DNA of 64,000 nucleotides from NCBI RefSeq assembly GCF_004364315.1, contig NZ_SOBR01000002.1, positions 1 to 64,000 of the forward strand, in the 5' to 3' direction. This document shows positions 60,601 to 64,000 of the stretch, piece after piece. The DNA comes from Chromohalobacter marismortui. GTDB lineage: Bacteria; Pseudomonadota; Gammaproteobacteria; Pseudomonadales; Halomonadaceae. The notes under the pieces are model-generated. The model was not told where the DNA came from, did no database searches, and was given only the letters and a program-made list of their open reading frames with translations. Each line of letters opens with the position of its first letter. Positions within the stretch are counted from its first letter, which is position 1. A program made the position numbers and the translations under genes.

Positions 60601-63595
60601 CACCGGCCGCATCCGGTTCCGGTAGCGCCTGCCGATCCAGCTTGCCGTTGGCGGTCAGTGGCAGGGCGTCCAACTGGGTGATGCCGGCCGGCACCATGTA
60701 ATCCGGCAAGCGGCCACCAAGCTGCTCGAGCAGCACTGACGGATCGAACTCGGATCCGGCCTCGGCTACCACATAGGCATGCAACTGCGTGCGGCCATCC
60801 TCGCTTTCACGTGCAACGACCCCGGCGTCGTCGATGCCCGGCCAATCACGCAGCACCGCGGCGATCTCGCTTGGCTCCAGCCGATAGCCCCTGACCTTGA
60901 CCTGATCGTCCACGCGACCGAGGAATTCCAGGCTACCGTCGGCCAGTTGACGCACCCGGTCACCGCTACGATAAAGCCGCTCGCCCGTATGAAAAGGGCT
61001 GGCGATGAAGCGTCCCGCCGTTTGCCCCAGCCGCTGCAGATAACCTTGCGCCAAACCGGCACCCCCCAGATAGAGCTCGCCAGCAACGCCCCTCGGCACC
61101 GGGCTGAGCCAGGGATCGAGCACATAAGCCTGAGCATTGGCCAGCGGCGTGCCGATCGGCAGTGTGGCGGCATGCCGATCCGCCGCCTCGGCCTCCTGTG
61201 TCAGGATGCCTACCGTGGTTTCGGTAGGGCCATAGTGGTTGAGTACTCGGCATCCCGGACTGAGTTCGGCGATACGCTCCACCAGTGCCCAATCGGCGGC
61301 CTCCCCACCGAGAATCAGACGCTCTCTCGGCAGTACGTCTGCCGGGCTCGCCGCACTCAGTAGCGCTCGCAGGTGGCTGGGCACGATCTTGAGGACATCT
61401 ATGCGACGTTCACGCATGCAAATGGCGAACGCATCCGGATCGAAGGCGCATTCCTGCGGTATCAGATGCAGCGTGCGCCCCGTGCACAAGGCCCCGAACA
61501 GCACGGTGTGTCCCAGGTCAGCCGCCACCGTCGAGACCATCGCCATGTTGCGGGCATCTTCTGGTAGCGCCAGCGCCTCAAGAACGCCCTGCACGTAATT
61601 GGCCAGCGCACCGTGACTGACCGCCACCCCTTTGGGCTTACCCGTGGAGCCAGAGGTATAGATCACATAGGCGGTCTGCTGGGGATGGATGACGGGTGGT
61701 TCGTGCTCAACTGCAGTCGGAAGATCGTCGGCAAACGCCAGTTCCATTACCGGAACGGCACCGCTCCAGTCGCAAGCCGTACCGCTCAGCATTAAGCGAG
61801 CACCACTGTCAGCCAGTTGATAGGCCAAACGCTCGGTTGGTAGTTGCGGATCCAGCGGTACGAAAGCCCCGCCCGCTTTGAGTACGGCGAGAATGCCGAG
61901 CACGTACTCGCACGAGCGCTCGGCATGAACGCCAACGCGCACATCGGGGCCTACGCCCTGGGCCACTAACGCTGCCGCCAACCGTTTAGCCTGGGTATCG
62001 AGACTGGCATAGGTGAGCGCCACGTCCGATGCTTCTCGCATGGCCCAGCGTTGGGCGTTTTCCTCGACAGCGCGATCCCAGAGTTCCATGACGCTGCCAA
62101 AGGGGACGGTCGATATCTTGCCTTGCAGCACCGATATGGGGGGTGGCATTTCAAGCGACACCAACGAGGCATCAGGCGATTGCAGGACCTGCTCAGCCAA
62201 ACGTTGCATGGCTTCGGCGAGTTTCGAGATCGTCGTTTCGTCGAACAGAGCCGTCGCGTAGGTGAATGCGCAGCGAATGCCATCGGAAGTATCGGTGAAG
62301 TCAAAACTGAGATCGAAGTGAGCATCCCCGCCGCTGAGTTCCTCGATATATACCGTGAGATCGCCCACGCGCTTCTCACGTTCAAACGCTTCCTGCTGGG
62401 TACATTTCACCTGAAACAGCGGATGTACTCCCGATTGCCGCTCGGGCTGAAGTGCATCTACCAAGAGATCGAACGGAATATCCTGATAGTCCTGCGCATC
62501 GAGCACCGTTTCCTTGACATCGGCTAGTAAATCGACAAAGCCCTTGATGGGGTTCACGCATGTCTTCAGCACTTGAACATTGAGTAGATACCCCATAAGC
62601 CCGTGTGTTTCCGCTTTCTTGCGGTTGGCGCTTGGGGAACCGACGCGTATTTCTTTCTGCCCACTGAATCGATATAACGTCAATTTCAACAGTGACAGCA
62701 TCACCATATAGAGGGAAGCGCCCTGCTGTCGGGCCAACTGGTGGAGACCACCGCTCATTTCTCGAGGCAACTTCAGGTGATAGAGGCTGGCTTCCGACGT
62801 TTCCTGCAAGCCCCTCGGCCGGTCCAGAGGAAGCTCGATAGGCGAATGCGAAACACCAAGCCGCTTGCGCCAGTGTTCTAACTGCCGTTCCTTTTCTCCA
62901 GCTTCGAACCAGCCTCTTTGCCATACCGCATAATCGCCGAATTGAATCGGCAACACTGGTAACGCATCATCGCGGTGTTCGACTCGAGCCTCATAGAGTT
63001 CGAACAATTCATTGATCAGCAGCCGGACCGACCAACCATCGCAAGCAATATGGTGCAGCACGACAACGACCGCATGATAGCTGGCATCCAGTTGATAGAT
63101 TGCCGTCCGGAACGGAATCTCTTCATCAAGGGCAAATGGCCGCCGAGAAAACTCGTCAACCAAGCCCTCTAGTGCTTCTGTCCGCTCGGACTCGGAATAG
63201 TCGTTCAGTGCCCCGTGTGACACGGGGATACTCCAGTCTTCGACGACCTCCTGGAAAGGCTCTCCATCGTCATTTTGAGGATATATCGTTCGCAGAATTT
63301 CATGTCGACGCACAAGGTCATTCAAACTCGACTCGAACTTCACGACGTCCAGCGGCCCTTTCATATAAATAACTCCCGGCATATTGTATGCAGGGCTCGT
63401 CGGATCGAGACGCCACGTCAGCCATAAACTACGCTGCGAATACGACAAGGGAAGCTGCTCATCCCGTGCTGCGGGAACGATGGGTAATTCACGAAAGTCG
63501 ATGCCACTGCTTCTCAACTTCTTCAGGAAGGTTCGCTTGGCTTCCGGTTGCAGCACTGCAAAACGCTGAGCGATTTTTCTTTCGTCCAACTCCAT
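51692..63595 (-). CDS. Nonribosomal peptide synthetase, C-A-T-E-C-A-T-C-A-T-TE, siderophore
   Basis: At 3967 residues it has three modules and a release domain. Module 1: C 48-490 (HHIACDG at 181), A 500-995, T with S1040, E 1095-1535 (HHLVVDG at 1221). Module 2: C 1550-1990 (HHILMDA at 1689), A 2010-2515, T with S2559. Module 3: C 2640-3065 (HHLVLDH at 2784), A 3095-3590, T with S3638. TE 3697-3955 has GWSLGG with S3769, D3796 and H3934. Ten-residue specificity codes read by alignment are DLTKIGHVGK (aspartate), DIWQLTTDDK (perhaps a basic residue) and DVWNMGLIHK (Thr-like or hydroxyornithine-like). Module 1 should give D-Asp. The HHRLQQRGD at 2662 suggests that the third C domain also epimerises. 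The ATG has GGAAGGGTGA upstream and lies 3 bp after the stop of the preceding NRPS gene. TE releases the finished siderophore. Confidence 0.93.
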   Translation of the reverse strand: MELDERKIAQRFAVLQPEAKRTFLKKLRSSGIDFRELPIVPAARDEQLPLSYSQRSLWLTWRLDPTSPAYNMPGVIYMKGPLDVVKFESSLNDLVRRHEILRTIYPQNDDGEPFQEVVEDWSIPVSHGALNDYSESERTEALEGLVDEFSRRPFALDEEIPFRTAIYQLDASYHAVVVVLHHIACDGWSVRLLINELFELYEARVEHRDDALPVLPIQFGDYAVWQRGWFEAGEKERQLEHWRKRLGVSHSPIELPLDRPRGLQETSEASLYHLKLPREMSGGLHQLARQQGASLYMVMLSLLKLTLYRFSGQKEIRVGSPSANRKKAETHGLMGYLLNVQVLKTCVNPIKGFVDLLADVKETVLDAQDYQDIPFDLLVDALQPERQSGVHPLFQVKCTQQEAFEREKRVGDLTVYIEELSGGDAHFDLSFDFTDTSDGIRCAFTYATALFDETTISKLAEAMQRLAEQVLQSPDASLVSLEMPPPISVLQGKISTVPFGSVMELWDRAVEENAQRWAMREASDVALTYASLDTQAKRLAAALVAQGVGPDVRVGVHAERSCEYVLGILAVLKAGGAFVPLDPQLPTERLAYQLADSGARLMLSGTACDWSGAVPVMELAFADDLPTAVEHEPPVIHPQQTAYVIYTSGSTGKPKGVAVSHGALANYVQGVLEALALPEDARNMAMVSTVAADLGHTVLFGALCTGRTLHLIPQECAFDPDAFAICMRERRIDVLKIVPSHLRALLSAASPADVLPRERLILGGEAADWALVERIAELSPGCRVLNHYGPTETTVGILTQEAEAADRHAATLPIGTPLANAQAYVLDPWLSPVPRGVAGELYLGGAGLAQGYLQRLGQTAGRFIASPFHTGERLYRSGDRVRQLADGSLEFLGRVDDQVKVRGYRLEPSEIAAVLRDWPGIDDAGVVARESEDGRTQLHAYVVAEAGSEFDPSVLLEQLGGRLPDYMVPAGITQLDALPLTANGKLDRQALPEPDAAGGVESFEAPQGDAEEILAAVWAEVIGCEQVGRNDNFFGLGGDSILSLQIVARSRKRGYKVTPKQLMEGQTVAAVAAMATPLAAIAPKPAAAPDKAASFALLPVQRWFFEHYGAGQHHWNQSLMLEAASGVDAALLRRAIEAVVEHHGALRLRFERIGDSWQQAYGKLADDLFEHLDLSGHADLVQALTQTADAAQRSLSLERPFRAIWMELGGDHGGRLLLVAHHLVVDGVSWRVILDDLQAAYAQSSAGKAIDLPSATTSLEEWSRVLADYATSEALAEQRSYWEGLVKEPEPNLPSRNPQGSNTAADIASLAGSLSAEATTQLLGPIHKAYRTQVDDVLLTALSSALCQWAERDSVLVELEGHGREDLFDGVDLSRSVGWFTSLYPVRLAPGNAEPGSNLKAIKEQLRQVPDKGLGYGVLRYLKEEPALAGGAYPQVTFNYLGQLDRTLPGDAAWRLAKESPGQPRAPQSERRTWIEVVAWVQEGQLRFDWHYSREIHGEATMRALQASFQMQLEALIEHCDSGFRGVTPSDFPLAGLSQEQLDGLRLDAANVEDIYPLAPMQQGLLLHTLLNPGAGMYMMQDRYRFASPIDVNAFEKAWQRVVERYEVLRTGFVWQTEDMQLQVVYRQVPSPVEYIDWHGIDEDEADRRLAVLLRQELDDGFDLEQPPLLKVRLVQLAENLFYVVQSFHHILMDAWCRSLLLSDFFHYYDACRLGTRHELTQPRPYRDFIAWLQQQDVMALRDYWQQELEGFGEVTPIPYLKPHGSLDSVATVADVFSSLSHDESAGLQIVARQHQLTVNTIVQGAWALLLGRLSQVDDILFGVTVAGRPLELEGIQETMGLFINTIPLRVSAPSPQTSVLDWLHALLAKNLEMRQYEHLPLVEIQSLGERSQGRSLFDSLFVFENAPIDSNLTEKIQDLHVSIKGNRTHTNYPLTVVVVPGEQLMLQFSYDTRKFDGSDVERLLSGFRQILLQIIERPDVPYHELEALPADQVKAQLARCRGPSMAYPFEQGYIELFREQVRTHPHQAAVRHQGDMLTYDQLDDTSDRIARALWQVGVKKDDVVALYAERSLALPSMILATFKAGGAYLALDTRLPEQRIVDMLASSRASLVIATFDQLPCLEPVLASMPSPPKLLVFEELVAAEGPVGDIAFPVHPDQAAYVIYTSGSTGEPKGVVVSHRGMLNNQLSKVPYLELSASDVIAQTAALSFDIAVWQTLAGLLCGACVEIVPDEIARDPGKLLDAVRDNGITVLQSVPALIQSLLAHPPAELPALRWMLPTGEASTSELARQWHAHYPSIPLVNTYGPAECADDVALYLLRAEDDESSSVVPIGRPTDNTRLLVLDDHLNPLPAGVCGELYVAGVGIARGYLNRPDLTAERFVADPHAVKPGERLYRTGDLARYRADGVLEYVGRGDQQVKIRGQRLELGEVEARLATFAEIRDVVVATREGPGGTRLVAYVVAPPHVPIDTAALRERLGQMLPDYMVPSVMVTLDALPLTPNGKVDRNALPAPEFDSGEAYVAPQGEMEEALAAIWADVLGVERVGRHDNFFELGGHSLLALGVLERLRARGLAAQVRTLFQCPELAAFAKALSQAPERQQLVVPPNRIPESCQSIRPEMLTLIDLNVEEIARIEGAVPGGGANIQDIYPLAPLQEGILFHHRLQQRGDTYVLPCLLGFDSRERLEGFITGFNQLIVRHDILRTAVLWEGLREPVQVVQRHALLEVEWLEGEDVNASGSVAERLNAHVNPEQYRIDVRRAPMVRAVAARDDEQGRWLLQLPSHHLVLDHTTLDLLVEEINLIQQGREDELPKPLPFRDYVAQARLGVSPAEHEAFFREQLGDVEEPTAPFGLLDVRGNGSDIEEVRMSLEAELARQVRQQAQRHGVSTASLFHLAWAQVLSKATGQHDVVFGTLLFGRMQGTEGAERALGMFINTLPVRITLGGKDVAECLRRTHDMLTGLLHHEHASLALAQRCSGLPAGAPLFTSLLNYRYSSPQPEGAIHRGWAGMETLGGRDRTNYPIGMAVDDLGEGFQLVGHVDRTVGAKRLCDYLKAALAGIVTNLQVAPQQAMSEIGLLSEAERQQLHSWGTNPQRDSGIVPIHRLIERQADATPEATALIFDDQCLSYAELTARANRLAHYLIGLGVRPETRVGIAAERSVELVVGLLGILKAGGAYVPLDPDYPAERLAYLIADSGIELLLTQQQLREVLPATGGLSVLALDRLDVAHHAATDPGVALHGDHLAYVIYTSGSTGRPKGAAIRHGALTNCMTWMQQAYQLTDADAVLHKAPFGFDVSVWEIFWPLSVGARLVIAQPGDHRDPERIIELIQRHDVTTLNFVPSMLQAFLDYPDVGSRTRLKHIMCGGEAVPAALQQDVFERLDGANLHDLYGPTEATIHVTHWWCRDDAHRQIPIGRPISGTRTYVLDGELNLMPQGVAGELYLGGISLARGYLNRSDLTAERFVADPFGAGGRLYRTGDRARWRDDGQLEYLGRLDHQVKVRGLRIELGEIEAELLAQPTVREAVVVVHDGATGARLVAYVVPHADVDFDTSALREQIGRQLPYYMVPGAIMELATLPLTANGKVDRKALPEPGLPSGSHYELPQGEKEEALASIWAEVLGIERVGRHDNFFELGGDSLTSLKVLSRIGILREPRLDFKLLDLMQKPTIAELLGGGKESSVPRKEALPLNSECQDQSPLFCIHAVMGTVFDYQPLARCLQGTCTVYGLPCRMLTDVQHCDMSLEAMAEDYMETIRRIQPSGPYRLLGWSLGGALATMVAARLEEQGQEVSLLALVDPFIPRTSKEGQDDWQQDFAAFVSAILPGREPEREHVCDMTPADEPSETEVAHRLERLISSKGVQLREGYDALDREELARIFCVARHLKRLSLRTSSLPALDCAVDCWWAAERPWEDRQALEEQMSRIPGSSFESTRDHFSIMTDDTVLLQLQERLQESADRYSRVTERTPV

Positions 63596-63598
63596 GAT

Positions 63599-64000
63599 TC
63601 ACCCTTCCAATTCGTTGAGCAGTTGATTCATGGCGGAAAGTCGCTGTGTGCGGCTCTCATCGTCATTCGCGTCTCTTGGCGTGACCTGTTCTGCCACATG
63701 CGCCAGCGTCGGGTATTCGAAAATCAGCCTCACTGACAGATCCTTTCCCAGACGCTGCGCGAAACGCGCCGATATCTGAATCGCTGCAAGCGAGTGGCCA
63801 CCCAACTCGAAGAAATCGTCATACCGGCCGACCCGCTCGACACCCAGCACTTCCGACCAGATCGCAGCCAGCGTCTCTTCCACTTCGCCTTGCGGCGCCT
63901 CGTGGTTGTCATTCCCCAACAACTCCGGCACAGGCAACGCCTGACGATCCACCTTGCCGTTGGGGAGCCGTGGCATCTCGTCCAGTGCCATCACATGCGC
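63599..64000 (-). CDS. Nonribosomal peptide synthetase, C-terminal end only
   Basis: Only the last ~133 residues are inside the window; the gene starts beyond the right edge. Visible are the end of an A domain, with motif A10 LPNGKVDRQALP, and a carrier domain whose DDFFELGGHSL holds the phosphopantetheine Ser. The protein ends soon after the carrier (QLLNELEG), so its product passes to the C domain at the start of the 3967-residue NRPS. The stop lies 3 bp before that gene's ATG, so the two are one operon. The substrate code of this module is outside the window. Confidence 0.92.
   Translation of the reverse strand, partial: AHVMALDEMPRLPNGKVDRQALPVPELLGNDNHEAPQGEVEETLAAIWSEVLGVERVGRYDDFFELGGHSLAAIQISARFAQRLGKDLSVRLIFEYPTLAHVAEQVTPRDANDDESRTQRLSAMNQLLNELEG

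Noticed and set aside
1-64000. CRISPR arrays, tRNA and rRNA genes
   Set aside because: No short regularly spaced repeats and no tRNA- or rRNA-like stretches were recognised by eye; a dedicated scan could still find a small RNA gene.

Overview
The window reads as chromosomal DNA of a GC-rich gammaproteobacterium, most likely a Halomonadaceae-type halophile. That assignment is an inference from overall gene content and codon use, not from a marker gene. The GC-rich backbone is interrupted by clearly AT-richer insertions: roughly 80-3690 (quorum-sensing cluster), 17096-18280 (reverse transcriptase), and the two target-recognition parts of HsdS.

Left to right: (1) 1-85 is the end of an IS30-family element that cuts off the 3' end of an ATP-grasp/MFS fusion gene. 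That gene follows a half-length proline-dehydrogenase-like gene, and both diverge from a LuxI-type synthase gene across a near-perfect lux box. A LuxR-type receptor gene lies beyond. (2) 3689-4405 is a LacI-type regulator that lost its DNA-binding domain. (3) 4579-16672 is a catabolic region. One arm (minus strand) carries a membrane protein, two SDR dehydrogenases, an MFS permease and a PuuE-like polysaccharide-deacetylase-family hydrolase. The other arm (plus strand) carries an NCS1 nucleobase-type permease, an amidase, a small MCGLCG protein, a COG0523 GTPase and a solute-binding-like protein without signal peptide. A GntR regulator with two winged-helix domains sits between them. I infer uptake and stepwise hydrolysis of a cyclic amide or N-heterocycle. 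(4) 16673-19462 holds a stand-alone reverse transcriptase with two 142-bp direct repeats and strong inverted repeats around it. (5) 19463-27462 is a type I restriction-modification operon (hsdR, hsdM, hsdS), an Abi_2 gene translationally coupled to hsdS, and a PD-(D/E)XK NucS-like gene: a defence island. (6) 27508-32404 is a GntR regulator, an FMN 2-hydroxyacid dehydrogenase and a TRAP transporter (dctM, dctQ, dctP). (7) 32648-36626 is a worn region: a broken nuclease gene, a HipA-like kinase/HIRAN pair, a decayed second copy of the dctM/dehydrogenase junction, a histidine phosphatase, and an alpha/beta hydrolase fragment. (8) 36652-39394 has a sodium:solute symporter and a Spo0M-like protein.

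(9) 39678-64000 is a hydroxamate siderophore locus. It contains a FhuF-like ferric reductase, FhuB, FhuC, a cyclic-peptide-type ABC exporter, a GNAT acyltransferase, an ornithine/lysine N-monooxygenase, a FhuD-like binding protein, a TonB-dependent receptor, and a 3967-residue NRPS (C-A-T-E-C-A-T-C-A-T-TE) preceded by the end of another NRPS that runs off the right edge. The monooxygenase and acyltransferase make a hydroxamate amino acid, the NRPSs build and release the peptide, the ABC protein exports it, and the receptor/FhuD/FhuBC/FhuF proteins bring the ferric complex back and free the iron. Fur-box-like sequences precede fhuB/fhuC, the FhuD gene and the receptor gene.

No rRNA, tRNA or CRISPR array was recognised.
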